DNA of 64,000 nucleotides from Pedobacter sp. Leaf250 (GCF_920984735.1 NZ_CAKLBU010000007.1:86545-150544), one strand, 5' to 3'; counted from the stretch's first letter, positions 1-8,705 are shown. Program-made: numbers and translations. The notes: generated by a model from the letters alone, not told the origin.

Positions 1-13
1 TTCAAGTTAAGGC
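1..13 (-). terminator. Partial terminator of the downstream tRNA-Asp unit
   Basis: One arm of a terminator stem (aagttaaggc at 4-13) matches the arm at 274-283 of the complete terminator behind the second tRNA-Asp. The other arm and the T-tract lie outside the window. Confidence 0.6.
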
Positions 14-21
14 TTCGTTTG

Positions 22-95
22 CGGAATGGACGGGACTCGAACCCGCGACCTCCTGCGTGACAGGCAGGCATTCTAACCAGCTGAACTACCACTCC
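22..95 (-). tRNA. tRNA-Asp (GTC), copy 1
   Basis: On the minus strand the acceptor stem GGAGTGG (89-95) pairs with CCATTCC (23-29) through one G-U pair. The D arm, the anticodon loop with GTC for aspartate and the T arm containing GGTTCGAGTCC are all recognisable. The discriminator base is G, and CCA is not encoded. The gene is identical to the copy at 292-365, 270 bp away. Each copy has its own flanking promoter and terminator, so they look like a tandem duplication of a whole transcription unit. Confidence 0.96.
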
Positions 96-140
96 TTTTG
101 TTCTTCTTTAAAGTTAGAACCTCTTTCCCTTTCAGGACTG

Positions 141-148
141 CAAATATA
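141..148 (-). promoter_or_regulatory. -7 element for tRNA-Asp copy 1
   Basis: CAAATATA on the + strand reads TATATTTG on the minus strand, a perfect Bacteroidota -7 element. It is followed by the same leader as in copy 2. The -33 TTG seen upstream of copy 2 is not conserved here, so this copy may be weaker. Confidence 0.55.
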
Positions 149-250
149 GGCACTATATTTACTTAATTACTATTTTCAGAAAGATTATGAAGGTTATATC
201 TGTAACCCGCTGAATTTCATTTGATATATTTTTATTTTATTTATTATGAA

Positions 251-283
251 AACAAAAAAGCCTCAACTTTTTCAAGTTAAGGC
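251..283 (-). terminator. Intrinsic terminator of tRNA-Asp copy 2
   Basis: Read on the minus strand, a 10-bp stem (arms 274-283 and 260-269, one G-U pair) closes a 4-base loop and runs into TTTTTTGTT. It lies 9 bp past the 3' end of the tRNA and separates the two tRNA units. Confidence 0.85.
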
Positions 284-291
284 TTCGTTTG

Positions 292-365
292 CGGAATGGA
301 CGGGACTCGAACCCGCGACCTCCTGCGTGACAGGCAGGCATTCTAACCAGCTGAACTACCACTCC
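292..365 (-). tRNA. tRNA-Asp (GTC), copy 2
   Basis: Identical to copy 1 over the whole gene. The surrounding 271-399 also matches 1-129 base for base, after which the flanks diverge. It has the GTC anticodon and no encoded CCA. A strong promoter lies about 45 bp upstream and a terminator lies directly downstream. Confidence 0.96.
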
Positions 366-411
366 TTTTGTTCTTCTTTAAAGTTAGAACCTCTTTCCTC
401 TTTCGAGGTTG

Positions 412-441
412 CAAATATAGAGACTATATCCTTATTTGCAA
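412..441 (-). promoter_or_regulatory. Bacteroidota-type promoter of tRNA-Asp copy 2
   Basis: On the minus strand TTG (439-441) is followed by exactly 19 bp and then TATATTTG (412-419). This matches the TTG-N19-TAnnTTTG pattern recognised by the Bacteroidota primary sigma factor. Confidence 0.75.
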
Positions 442-468
442 ATTTTATTTTAAAATATTTGTAATCGG

Positions 469-1542
469 TTAATTTCCAGCGCCTTCCTGCATTTTCTCTG
501 CATTTTCAGCAAACTGAAGTGCGTCAATAATCTCCTGGATGTCTCCATCCATAATAGTTGGAAGATTATACATGGTTAAGCCGATGCGGTGTTCCGTTAC
601 ACGACCTTGCGGATAATTGTATGTTCTAATCTTGGCCGAACGATCTCCTGTTGAAACCATTGTTTTACGTTTAGCAGCAATATCACCATTCTTCTTCTGC
701 AATTCAATATCGTATAGCTTACTACGCAACATCTCCATAGCGATTACGCGGTTACCCAACTGTGAACGTTCTTGCTGGCACACCACTACTATTCCCGAAG
801 GCTTGTGTGTTAACTGCACCTTGGTTTCTACCTTATTTACATTCTGTCCACCAGCACCACCTGAACGTGAGGTTTGTAACTCAATATCTGCTGGATTGAT
901 GTATAGATCGATTTCTTCAGCTTCTGGCAGAACTGCTACAGATGCTGCAGAAGTATGCACACGACCTTGCGTTTCGGTATCCGGCACACGTTGAACGCGA
1001 TGCACACCACTTTCATATTTTAACTGACCATAAACATCATCGCCATTAACTTTAAGAATAACCTCTTTATAACCACCAGCCGTACCTTCGGTTACATCAA
1101 CGGTTTCTACCCGCCAGCCTTTAGTTTCAAAATAACGTGTGTACATGCGGTACAAATCACCGGCAAATAAAGCGGCTTCATCTCCTCCAGTACCACCGCG
1201 GATTTCGAAAACGGCATTCTTGGCGTCTTCCGGATCTTTTGGAATCAACATTAAACGGATATTACTTTCCATTTCTTCTTGTTGCTTCAACAATAAATCC
1301 AATTCCTCTTTTGCCATTTCACGCATTTCAGCATCCTTTTCAGTGGCTAAAATTTCTTTATTGGCATCAATATTACTCATTACGTTTTTGTAGATTTTGT
1401 ATTCATCTACAATTTTGCCCAAGTCTTTATATTCTTTATTTAAAGCTGCAAAACGTTTCATATCCTGGATCACATCCGGGTTACTTAACGATTCCTCTAC
1501 ATCTTCCCAACGTAGTTTTATAGCTTCTAATTTATCTAACAT
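469..1542 (-). CDS. prfA: Peptide chain release factor 1
   Basis: RF1 recognises UAA and UAG in the ribosomal A site and triggers release of the finished polypeptide in the cytoplasm. The 357 residues match the usual RF1 length. [14 protein letters not shown] lies at 117-130, a PxT stop-codon-reading motif (PDT, 187-189) marks it as RF1 rather than RF2 (which has SPF), and the catalytic GGQ is at 231-233 in GAGGQNVNK. There is no internal frameshift of the RF2 kind. The ATG start is preceded on the minus strand by a -7-like element about 60 bp away. The gene stands alone between the tRNA unit and a repeat-bearing intergenic region. Confidence 0.97.
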   Translation of the reverse strand: MLDKLEAIKLRWEDVEESLSNPDVIQDMKRFAALNKEYKDLGKIVDEYKIYKNVMSNIDANKEILATEKDAEMREMAKEELDLLLKQQEEMESNIRLMLIPKDPEDAKNAVFEIRGGTGGDEAALFAGDLYRMYTRYFETKGWRVETVDVTEGTAGGYKEVILKVNGDDVYGQLKYESGVHRVQRVPDTETQGRVHTSAASVAVLPEAEEIDLYINPADIELQTSRSGGAGGQNVNKVETKVQLTHKPSGIVVVCQQERSQLGNRVIAMEMLRSKLYDIELQKKNGDIAAKRKTMVSTGDRSAKIRTYNYPQGRVTEHRIGLTMYNLPTIMDGDIQEIIDALQFAENAEKMQEGAGN

Positions 1543-1600
1543 ACTATTCTTTGTATTGAAATTCCTTATATCTCGGCCTTCGCTAAAATTTAAGGAAATG

Positions 1601-1608
1601 CAAAAATA
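1601..1608 (-). promoter_or_regulatory. Candidate -7 element for prfA
   Basis: CAAAAATA on the + strand reads TATTTTTG on the minus strand, which fits TAnnTTTG. It lies 58 bp before the prfA ATG. No clear TTG sits 19-20 bp upstream. Confidence 0.4.
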
Positions 1609-1690
1609 AGGAAAAAAGCTGAATTAGTTTGAAACGGGCTTGTACAGATTTAAGTTTTTGGAAATGAAAGGCTTTGTAAATATGGCGGCC

Positions 1691-1790
1691 GATAGTCCCG
1701 TATCACTTCAATCTTTTTATATTTAGGTTACTAACTCTATCGGCGTTTCTAAAATTAGGGTTAGTAACCTTAAAAAGTATTTTCGTTTTT
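1691..1790 (-). repeat. Dispersed hairpin repeat, family 1, copy A
   Basis: Read on the minus strand it matches 11603-11711. Shared blocks, in order, are an AAATACTTTT segment, two arms built on TTACTAACCC and GGTTAGTAA, and a tail AAAGATTGAAGTGAT. The arms at 1725-1739 and 1756-1770 form a stem of about 15 bp with one mismatch. Arm ends differ between the two copies (AGG/CCT here, AAT/ATT there) but stay paired. Confidence 0.65.
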
Positions 1791-2000
1791 GAAATTGCAT
1801 GAACGGTAGCAACCCAAATAGCAGCAAAAAACTTAAGTAATTAAATGGGATTGCAATGGCAGCTCCCGATTTTTCATCGAGACTGCAATGTAAAGCCCGA
1901 CTAATAAATAGCGTTTTCGTAAACTTTGTCCGTTCAAGTTGTTCATTCCCTAAAAACCACAAATTCTCTACATAGCTTTAATAATACCAAGTATTTAGTT

Positions 2001-2365
2001 ATGAGAAAGTTAATTTTATTATATTCATTATAGTAGGAATAGTTACTGCTAATTTAAAAGCACAACCAGGAATTGGTTGCTTGCGAAATTTAGATGGATT
2101 GCTTTATACCCAACAGAATGTTTTAGGATATTATGAACTTTTAGGTATTAAATATCCAACAACTTCCACTGCATGTCCTAGGGTTGTGTTAGGCGCTAAG
2201 ACAGGTAATAAATGCCAGTTCACAGCCTTAGGCCCACTGAATGATGAATACAATTACGTATTATATACTCCAACAGGCCCCGTACAATGCGACCTTGATC
2301 ATTATGCGTATGGAGCTGTCTTTATTGCAGGATTTTTTGTGTTCCGTAGGATGAGGAAGGTTTAA
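2001..2365 (+). pseudogene. Small exported protein with a frameshifted signal peptide
   Basis: The ATG at 2001 opens MRKLILLYSL and then hits TAG. The +1-shifted frame continues from the same point as NFIIFIIVGIVTANLKAQ, a typical signal peptide core and cleavage region, and runs on to 2365. One missing base near 2009-2012 would join the two. The downstream frame has no ATG or GTG before a TTG at 2081, and that start would lack the signal. The body of about 95 residues ends in a hydrophobic stretch (AVFIAGFFVF) followed by RRMRK, as in tail-anchored or sorted envelope proteins. The family is not recognised. It could be a real frameshift, a sequencing error or an unusual start. Confidence 0.5.
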
Positions 2366-2456
2366 AAAAAGCTGCACATTTTTGCATGGCTAGATAGGGC
2401 TAGCTGCTTGTAATGAAAATCATTTCCTTATTTGAGCCAAATTTATATTTTTGTTC

Positions 2457-2933
2457 ATGAAAAAAATCTTGACGCTCCTCATTATCATCGTTGTGATATC
2501 TTGCAAAAAGAAATCTGAAGAAGTAACTAGGAACATCTATACCGAATCGCAACTTACGGGTAGGTGGATGTATAAGAGTTTAAAAATAAATGGAGTTCCT
2601 GCTCCATACGTGAACAAATGCAGGGTAAGAGAGGATTCGTTCTTCTTAATCATTAGACCTGACCAAGACCATCTATATCATGAGATAAAATATGGTCTTG
2701 ATTGTTTACCCAACCAGATGGGTACAACATGGCAATTGCAAGGAAATAATTTGATATTGCACAATATACTGATTAATAAGGATGCTGTTTACAATATTCT
2801 TCGCTTAACTGATACTAACCTAGATTTATCTATTACCTTAGATTATGATTTGGATGGAAAGTCTGATAATCTAGAGATATATTTAGTGAAGGGATTTTGT
2901 GATGCTAATGATACTTTGTGCAATCAATTGTAA
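2457..2933 (+). CDS. Small lipoprotein, lipocalin-like
   Basis: This 158-residue protein begins MKKILTLLIIIVVISC, a short lipoprotein signal with the lipidated cysteine at about residue 16. ATG 2457 was chosen over an upstream TTG because it starts directly at the basic MKK. After a charged linker, the LTGRWMYKSLKING segment resembles the opening strand of the small lipocalin-like lipoproteins common in Bacteroidota. The remainder is beta-rich, with four cysteines (CRVRED, GLDCLP, GFCDAN and LCNQL). The likely location is the periplasmic or outer membrane face. No enzyme motif is seen and no neighbour suggests a role. Confidence 0.6.
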   Translation: MKKILTLLIIIVVISCKKKSEEVTRNIYTESQLTGRWMYKSLKINGVPAPYVNKCRVREDSFFLIIRPDQDHLYHEIKYGLDCLPNQMGTTWQLQGNNLILHNILINKDAVYNILRLTDTNLDLSITLDYDLDGKSDNLEIYLVKGFCDANDTLCNQL

Positions 2934-3275
2934 AAAATGATGTTTATGGTTTCTTTGAGCGAAACGATAACTTTGGAAGTTAGACTAATAGCTATTAAAC
3001 TACTCCAAGGGCACAAACCGTTATAGTTAAAGACTTAAATATAATGTATTTAAGTTGCACGATGTTGTGGAAAAGCTTTGGTTGAAGGCTTCGAAACAAT
3101 CTTTTGTGCATTATCCCTTAATTGGTGAAATGTCTTGCAAGATCATAATCCAAATATTAAAAGATATTATAAGCTTATTCATTTGAGAACAGAAATAGTT
3201 TTACAGATTTTTCTTTCCAAAAAGTTAATCAGCAAAATCTCTCTGTTACGGCGAAAGCACGACCTTTCAAAAATT
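2934..3275. other. Intergenic region with one AT-rich inverted repeat
   Basis: No supported gene is present in these 342 bp. A perfect 9-bp inverted repeat (arms 3033-3041 and 3047-3055, 5-base loop) could fold into a hairpin about 100 bp beyond the lipoprotein stop codon, but no T-tract follows it. An open frame starting at 3135 on the + strand runs into the antisense of the phosphatase gene and is treated as a shadow. Confidence 0.5.
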
Positions 3276-4016
3276 TTATTTGAAGTATTCCAGTTTCAAA
3301 TCTACCCCGTCGAAAACTCCATAAGAATTGTAGTTGAGCCATTCGCCAATGTTTACATATCGGCTTCCGTTACCCAGATCAATATCCAAAGGCAAATGCC
3401 TGTGACCAAAAATGAAATAATCAAAATGTTGCTTTTGCAATTGCTCTTTTGCATAAATGGCTAGCCACTCCTTATCTTCAGTTAAAAAAACTTCCTCTTC
3501 GGTTTGCGCAGCCCGGCTTCCCTGGCTCCACATATTTGCGATGCCGATGCCAAAATTAGGGTGTAAGCGAGCAAATAACCATTGACAAAGTTTGCTTCTA
3601 AAAATCTTTCGTAGAAACTTATATTTATTGTCTCCAGGGCCAAGGCCATCTCCATGATGTAAATAAAATTTCTTGTCGCCACGTTCGATAATCAATTCAT
3701 CGCTGATAATTTCCATCCCAATTTCTTTGGTGAAATAATCATGAACCCACATGTCATGGTTGCCTTTGAAGAAATAAATCTTGATTCCCGAATCGGCCAT
3801 GTTAGCCAATTTACCCTGCAAACGGACATATCCTTTCGGGATGACTTTAGCATATTCGAACCAGAAATCGAAAATATCGCCCATTAAAAACAACTCGCTG
3901 CAAGTTGGCTCTATGAAATTTAACCAGTTTACAATACGCACTTCACGGCTACGACTTTCGTCGTAATTCGGCGTACCCAAATGAAAATCAGAAGCGAAAT
4001 AAATATTTTTGGACAT
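3276..4016 (-). CDS. lpxH: UDP-2,3-diacylglucosamine diphosphatase (LpxH-like)
   Basis: A calcineurin-like metallophosphoesterase of 246 residues. The expected reaction is hydrolysis of UDP-2,3-diacylglucosamine to lipid X and UMP in lipid A synthesis at the inner face of the cytoplasmic membrane. The metal ligands are all visible: SDFHLG (D10, H12), GDIFDFW (D47), GNHD (86-88), HHGD (120-123) and GHRH (204-207). ATG 4016 (MSKNIYFASDFHLG) was chosen because the frame can only be extended through a TTG at 4028. A -7 element sits 10 bp upstream. It is not adjacent to other lipid A genes, so the substrate rests on family resemblance. Confidence 0.8.
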   Translation of the reverse strand: MSKNIYFASDFHLGTPNYDESRSREVRIVNWLNFIEPTCSELFLMGDIFDFWFEYAKVIPKGYVRLQGKLANMADSGIKIYFFKGNHDMWVHDYFTKEIGMEIISDELIIERGDKKFYLHHGDGLGPGDNKYKFLRKIFRSKLCQWLFARLHPNFGIGIANMWSQGSRAAQTEEEVFLTEDKEWLAIYAKEQLQKQHFDYFIFGHRHLPLDIDLGNGSRYVNIGEWLNYNSYGVFDGVDLKLEYFK

Positions 4017-4025
4017 ATTCGGCTT

Positions 4026-4033
4026 CAAAGGTA
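4026..4033 (-). promoter_or_regulatory. -7 element for lpxH
   Basis: CAAAGGTA reads TACCTTTG on the minus strand, a full match to TAnnTTTG, 10 bp before the ATG at 4016. No clear -33 TTG is visible. Confidence 0.45.
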
Positions 4034-4188
4034 GGGGAAAAAGTTGGGAGTTCTTAGTCCGAAGTCCATGTGCAAAACCAATAAGAAAAAATCAAAGTAA
4101 TCATTTAACTATGCAGTCATCTGGAAGAGAAAATCTGCGTGATTACACAGAAGGAAAAAACATATATTAGTAAATAAAAAAATACGAG

Positions 4189-6315
4189 ATGAAAAAACAA
4201 ATTGTATTAGGCTTATTTGCATTAAGTCTATTTGCCTGTAACGATGGCAAAAAGCCTGCAAAAAAAATTACATTGATGAAATATCCACAAACGAAAAAAG
4301 ATAGTACAACCGATAATTATTTTGGCACTACAATAGCAGATCCCTACCGTTGGTTGGAAAACGATACTTCGGCAGAAACCGCTGCCTGGGTAAATGCAGA
4401 AAATAAAGTAACGCAAAATTATTTATCGCAAATCCCTTATCGCGATGATATTAAAAGAAGGCTAACAGAAATATGGAATTATCCTAAAGAAGGTGCTCCT
4501 TTTAAAGTTGGTGAATATTACTTTTTCACTAAAAACGATGGATTGCAAAATCAAAGCATCTGGTTTGTTAAGAAAGGTTTAAATGGAAAAGAAGAGGTTT
4601 TTCTTGATCCCAATAAATTAACCGCAGATGGCACCGCTGCTGTTTCTTTGATCGGATTTTCGCACAATAAAAAATATGTTGCTTACTCTGTAGCGCAAGC
4701 TGGTTCTGATTGGAGCAACATTTATGTAATGGAAATTGCTACGAAGGCCAAATTACCTGATGAGCTGAAATGGACCAAGTTTTCTGGTGCTGCATGGAAG
4801 GGCGATGGTTTCTATTATAGCAAGTTTGATGAGCCAGCCAAGGGAATGGATTTATCCGCCGCTAACAAATTTCAAAAAATTTATTTCCACAAACTGGGTG
4901 ATCAGCAGAAAAATGATCAATTGATTTTTGAAGATAAAACGAATCCAAATCTTTATTTTGGAGCTGGGGTTACTGAAGATGAGCGGTTTCTTATAATTTA
5001 TGCAAGTGCCGGAACATCGGGAAATGCGCTGCATTATCAGGATTTAGCGGATCCAAAAAGTAAAATTTCGCTTCTGGTTAAGGGATACGAAAATAACCAC
5101 AGCGTTATTGAAAATGCTGGAGATAAGCTATTGTTGAACACTGATTTGGCTGCAGAAAACAAGAAGGTGGTGCTTATTGATCCGAAGAACAATGCTCCGG
5201 CAAACTGGCAAACCATTATTCCAGAATCGAAATTAGCGCTGGAAGGTGTAGGAACTGGAGGTGGATTTTTGTGGGCTTCTTACTTAAAAGATGCAAGCAC
5301 AAACATTGCTCAATATGATTTATCAGGAAAGAAGATTAGAGAAGTAACTTTGCCCGCCATTGGTACTGCAGATGGTTTTGGAGGTTATAAAGATGATAAA
5401 GAATTTTTCTTTACATTTTCTAATTTCACAACCCCAGGTACCGTTTACCGTTATGATATTGCGAAAGCGACATCGGCAACATATAAAAAGCCTGATCTAA
5501 AATTCAATACGGACAACTATGAAACCAAACAGGTGTTTTATCCTTCAAAAGATGGAACAAAAGTACCCATGTTTATTGTTCATAAAAAAGGAATTAAATT
5601 GGATGGCAATAATCCTGTTTATTTATACGCTTATGGTGGTTTTCAGGTAAGTTTAACACCGGGATTTAGTTTATCGCGAATGTTGTTTTTAGAGAAAGGT
5701 GGCATTTACGTTCAGCCAAGTTTACGTGGTGGTAGCGAATATGGCGAAGCTTGGCACAAAGGTGGAATGTTGGATAAAAAGCAAAATGTATTTGACGATT
5801 TTATTGCGGCAGCCGAATATTTGATAAAAGAAAAATACACCAATCCATCTAAAATCGCCATTTCGGGCGGATCGAACGGTGGGCTTTTAGTAGGTGCCTG
5901 CATGACCCAAAGACCAGAACTTTTTAAAGTGGCACTGCCAGCAGTTGGCGTACTGGATATGTTACGCTACCATAAATTCACCGTGGGTTGGGGCTGGGCC
6001 GTTGAATATGGCAGTAGCGACAAAAAAGAAGATTTCGATTATTTGATTAAATATTCGCCACTTCATAACATTAAAAGTGATGTAAATTATCCTGCTACAT
6101 TAATCACCACTGCTGATCATGATGACCGTGTTGTTCCAGCGCATTCTTTTAAATTCGCGGCAACTTTGCAGGAAAAGTATAAAGGTGAAAATCCTATTTT
6201 AATCCGAATTGAAACAAAAGCTGGACACGGCGCAGGAAAACCAACTACTAAAATGATTGAGGAAGCAGCAGATGTTTGGAGTTTTGTATTTCAGAATCTG
6301 GGAATGACTTGGTAA
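4189..6315 (+). CDS. Prolyl oligopeptidase family serine peptidase (S9A)
   Basis: This 708-residue exported peptidase should cut short peptides after proline. It starts with a lipoprotein signal (MKKQIVLGLFALSLFAC). The beta-propeller half follows (about 70-440, opening with the family motif DPYRWLEND) and then the alpha/beta-hydrolase half. The catalytic triad is clear: Ser562 in GGSNGG, an Asp in DHDDRVVP (645/646) and His680 in KAGHGAGK. Length and layout match bacterial prolyl endopeptidases (EC 3.4.21.26). The gene stands alone and ends at a bidirectional hairpin shared with the convergent membrane protein gene. The lipidated cysteine suggests membrane attachment, probably in the periplasm. 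Confidence 0.92.
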   Translation: MKKQIVLGLFALSLFACNDGKKPAKKITLMKYPQTKKDSTTDNYFGTTIADPYRWLENDTSAETAAWVNAENKVTQNYLSQIPYRDDIKRRLTEIWNYPKEGAPFKVGEYYFFTKNDGLQNQSIWFVKKGLNGKEEVFLDPNKLTADGTAAVSLIGFSHNKKYVAYSVAQAGSDWSNIYVMEIATKAKLPDELKWTKFSGAAWKGDGFYYSKFDEPAKGMDLSAANKFQKIYFHKLGDQQKNDQLIFEDKTNPNLYFGAGVTEDERFLIIYASAGTSGNALHYQDLADPKSKISLLVKGYENNHSVIENAGDKLLLNTDLAAENKKVVLIDPKNNAPANWQTIIPESKLALEGVGTGGGFLWASYLKDASTNIAQYDLSGKKIREVTLPAIGTADGFGGYKDDKEFFFTFSNFTTPGTVYRYDIAKATSATYKKPDLKFNTDNYETKQVFYPSKDGTKVPMFIVHKKGIKLDGNNPVYLYAYGGFQVSLTPGFSLSRMLFLEKGGIYVQPSLRGGSEYGEAWHKGGMLDKKQNVFDDFIAAAEYLIKEKYTNPSKIAISGGSNGGLLVGACMTQRPELFKVALPAVGVLDMLRYHKFTVGWGWAVEYGSSDKKEDFDYLIKYSPLHNIKSDVNYPATLITTADHDDRVVPAHSFKFAATLQEKYKGENPILIRIETKAGHGAGKPTTKMIEEAADVWSFVFQNLGMTW

Positions 6316-6321
6316 AGAAAT

Positions 6322-6363
6322 ATCAATCTGATGAGCGCATTACACCAAGCTTATCAGATTGAT
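6322..6363. terminator. Bidirectional hairpin between convergent genes
   Basis: Perfect 11-bp arms at 6322-6332 and 6353-6363 enclose a 20-base loop that can pair further (AGC with GCT). It lies exactly between the stop codons of the peptidase and the convergent membrane protein gene. T-rich sequence follows only weakly. Confidence 0.6.
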
Positions 6364-7053
6364 TTATAAGTATTTTTCGTGAGAAGGGCTTCTTGAGATA
6401 ATTTTAGGGAAACCAGCTATATATTCTGTTCCCAAACAACCGGTTTTTAATTTTATCATAACCTTATCATTTGGATTGATTTTTTTTAAACCAATATACC
6501 AATAGAAAAAACCCGAAGTTTCAATTGCGCCTAATGCTGTGATGGTAACATGAAATGTTCTTGTTTTGCCAATACCTTTAATAAATCGGTGCGTAATCTG
6601 TGTTTCTAAATTATCGCATTTATTAGTGTAAAACTTATTTATCAATAATAATATCACATCCGAAAGCCAAAATTTCGATACATATATCAACATTAAAAGG
6701 AAAAGCAAACCACAGAAAATGGTTCTTAACAGGCTATCATCTGCAAATATTTTGCGAAAATTTAAAATGTATATTACAATTACTGGTAATATAAGAATGT
6801 AATTGAGGTAGCTAACCCAGCCTCTAAATTTCGGCTGACTTAATACGGCGCTAACATTAAATACAGAAATCGACAATACAGGAAGAAGCAATAGCCAATT
6901 CCATGGCTGAGCATCAAAATAAATATATGCACCAACTCCAACCGGCATAAATGCAATTGGAAGTTGCCATGTTTCGCCATAAATAATAAATACTGCAGCC
7001 CAAACCACAAATGCTAATCCTAAAATTGGCAAAAGAATACTCATATCAATCAT
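6364..7053 (-). CDS. Membrane protein of unknown function
   Basis: A 229-residue protein with about five hydrophobic segments in its first 140 residues (roughly 5-24, 30-47, 52-70, 82-100 and 110-137). A soluble tail of about 90 residues follows, containing KCDNLETQITHRFIKGIGK and a beta-rich end. There is no signal peptide beyond the first membrane segment. Either ATG 7053 or the ATG three codons later would serve as start. I do not recognise the family. It converges on the prolyl oligopeptidase and is divergent from the ferredoxin reductase, and neither neighbour suggests a function. Confidence 0.7.
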   Translation of the reverse strand: MIDMSILLPILGLAFVVWAAVFIIYGETWQLPIAFMPVGVGAYIYFDAQPWNWLLLLPVLSISVFNVSAVLSQPKFRGWVSYLNYILILPVIVIYILNFRKIFADDSLLRTIFCGLLFLLMLIYVSKFWLSDVILLLINKFYTNKCDNLETQITHRFIKGIGKTRTFHVTITALGAIETSGFFYWYIGLKKINPNDKVMIKLKTGCLGTEYIAGFPKIISRSPSHEKYL

Positions 7054-7257
7054 CCATTAAAATATTTTGTTATTAAACATAAAAATTATTCTCAAGCTAG
7101 ACAACGATCAGAGAAATCTATTAAATCCCTAGACAAATTATAGTTTGTTTAGTATTCTTGAAATTCTTTATCTTTTGTTTTCAGGGAATTTTAAACACAC
7201 AAAATATTGATTAGAACAACATTACAAAATTATCTAGAATATTTCTAAATAGAGAAA

Positions 7258-7284
7258 TTGATAAAAGTTTATTTTGTAACTTTG
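7258..7284 (+). promoter_or_regulatory. Candidate promoter of the ferredoxin reductase gene
   Basis: TAACTTTG (7277-7284) fits TAnnTTTG fully and lies 16 bp before the ATG. TTG at 7258-7260 is 16 bp upstream of it, shorter than the usual 19-20, so the -33 assignment is weak. Confidence 0.4.
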
Positions 7285-7300
7285 CATCAAATTTTTTTGA

Positions 7301-8311
7301 ATGATCTCTACTGATATAGCCATAATTGGCGCTGGTCCGGTTGGTTTATTTGCCATTTTTGAAGCCGGTTTATTGAAAATGCGTTGCCATTTAATTGACT
7401 ACCTTCCACAGGTTGGCGGTCAGCTTTCTGAAATTTATCCTAAAAAGCCGATTTACGATATTCCAGGTTATCCTTCGGTATTGGCGCAAGAGCTTATTGA
7501 TAATTTAATGGAGCAGGCAAAACCTTTTCACCCAACGTTTACATTGGGCGAACGGATTGAAGGTTTAGAGAAACGTGGAGAAGCCGATTTCGTTTTAACC
7601 ACGAATATGGGTACTGTAATCGAGGCTAAAGTGGTGGTTATTGCTGGTGGTTTAGGTTGCTTTGAGCCCCGTAAACCCGCTGTGGAGAATTTGGAAAATT
7701 TTGAGAATGGTAAAGGTGTTAACTATATGATTCTTGATCCGGAGAAGTACCGCGATCAGAAAATGGTTATTGCCGGAGGTGGCGATTCTGCTTTAGACTG
7801 GACGATTTACCTTGCCGAAGTTTGTTCTGAATTAACATTGGTTCATAGAAGTGAAAGTTTCCGTGGTGCACCAGATTCAGTTGCCAAAGTAATGGCATTG
7901 GCTGAAAGTGGTAAAATTAATTTGGTTTTAAACAGTAACCTACAAGCTGTACAAGGATCAGATAAATTGGAACAGGTTGAAATTGTACAGAACCGTACGA
8001 TGGAAAAAACTGTTGTTGAAGCCGATCATTTAATTCCTTTGTTTGGTTTAAGTCCTAAACTAGGTCCAATTGAAGGCTGGAACTTAAACATCAGTAAAAG
8101 TGCAATTGAAGTGAATGTTGATGATTACTCGACAAACATTCCTGGTATTTACGCCATTGGCGATATCAACACTTATACAAACAAATTAAAATTAATATTA
8201 AGTGGTTTTCATGAAGCTGCATTGATGAGCCATAGTGCATATTCTTACATGAATCCTGGTGTGAAATATACCATGAAATACACAACAGTAAACGGCGTTT
8301 CAGAATTTTAA
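7301..8311 (+). CDS. Ferredoxin--NADP reductase, thioredoxin-reductase type
   Basis: This 336-residue flavoprotein should pass electrons between NADPH and ferredoxin (EC 1.18.1.2, the YumC/type 2 group) in the cytoplasm. An FAD-binding GAGPVG is at 10-15 and a second dinucleotide-binding GGGDSALDW is near 159-167. The C-terminal PGIYAIGDINTY closes the FAD site. The CxxC redox pair of true thioredoxin reductases is absent between the two nucleotide-binding domains, which favours the ferredoxin reductase subgroup. The next gene encodes a 2Fe-2S ferredoxin 67 bp downstream, so the two probably form a redox pair. Confidence 0.85.
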   Translation: MISTDIAIIGAGPVGLFAIFEAGLLKMRCHLIDYLPQVGGQLSEIYPKKPIYDIPGYPSVLAQELIDNLMEQAKPFHPTFTLGERIEGLEKRGEADFVLTTNMGTVIEAKVVVIAGGLGCFEPRKPAVENLENFENGKGVNYMILDPEKYRDQKMVIAGGGDSALDWTIYLAEVCSELTLVHRSESFRGAPDSVAKVMALAESGKINLVLNSNLQAVQGSDKLEQVEIVQNRTMEKTVVEADHLIPLFGLSPKLGPIEGWNLNISKSAIEVNVDDYSTNIPGIYAIGDINTYTNKLKLILSGFHEAALMSHSAYSYMNPGVKYTMKYTTVNGVSEF

Positions 8312-8352
8312 GCTTTACGCTAATATTGTTTCAATAAAAAACGTTTTTTAAT

Positions 8353-8360
8353 TAAGTTTG
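8353..8360 (+). promoter_or_regulatory. -7 element for the ferredoxin gene
   Basis: TAAGTTTG matches TAnnTTTG and lies 18 bp before the ATG at 8379. The nearest upstream TTG (8326-8328) is 24 bp away. This suggests the ferredoxin can be transcribed separately from the reductase. Confidence 0.45.
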
Positions 8361-8378
8361 CGCTTATAAGCGAGCAAC

Positions 8379-8705
8379 ATGGAAAACAACATTACAATAT
8401 ATATGCAAGAACCGGATGGTTCTGTCACCCCTCACGAAGCCCCAACGGATATGGGCTTGAGCTTGATGGAGTTTTTAAAAGCATCTGAATATGATATTTT
8501 AGCAACATGCGGTGGAATGGCTTTATGCGCTACCTGTTGTGTAGATGTTTTGGAAGGTGAAGAAAAATTAAACGAAATGAGTGATGATGAATATGCGATG
8601 TTGGATACATTGCCAGATTTATTACCTAACTCCCGTTTGGCTTGCCAATTACAATTAAACAACAATATGGATGGCTTAAAAGTGAAACTTCACGGTGTGA
8701 GCTAA
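8379..8705 (+). CDS. 2Fe-2S ferredoxin, adrenodoxin type
   Basis: A 108-residue cytoplasmic electron carrier with the cluster-ligand pattern C44-x5-C50-x2-C53 and a distal C89 in SRLACQ. This is the spacing of plant- and adrenodoxin-type 2Fe-2S proteins. The acidic stretch EGEEKLNEMSDDE between the cysteines resembles the partner-docking region of adrenodoxins. It follows a ferredoxin--NADP reductase and ends at a strong terminator, so the pair most likely delivers NADPH-derived electrons. The final acceptor cannot be told from this window. Confidence 0.9.
   Translation: MENNITIYMQEPDGSVTPHEAPTDMGLSLMEFLKASEYDILATCGGMALCATCCVDVLEGEEKLNEMSDDEYAMLDTLPDLLPNSRLACQLQLNNNMDGLKVKLHGVS

Larger units (their letters stand above)
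1543..2000. other. Intergenic region, repeat-bearing, no convincing gene
   Basis: This stretch holds the prfA promoter (1601-1608) and a hairpin repeat (1691-1790). The only open frame of note, on the minus strand at 1723-1962, overlaps the repeat and resembles no protein family, so it is not called. The 1830-1910 part contains loosely palindromic GC-richer sequence that could belong to the same repeat. Confidence 0.6.

Noticed and set aside
1723..1962. 79-codon open frame on the minus strand
   Set aside because: It overlaps the hairpin repeat, has no recognisable family features and no promoter; most likely chance within repeat sequence.
3135..3464. 109-codon open frame on the + strand
   Set aside because: Its second half is antisense to the conserved LpxH-like gene and its composition is not protein-like.
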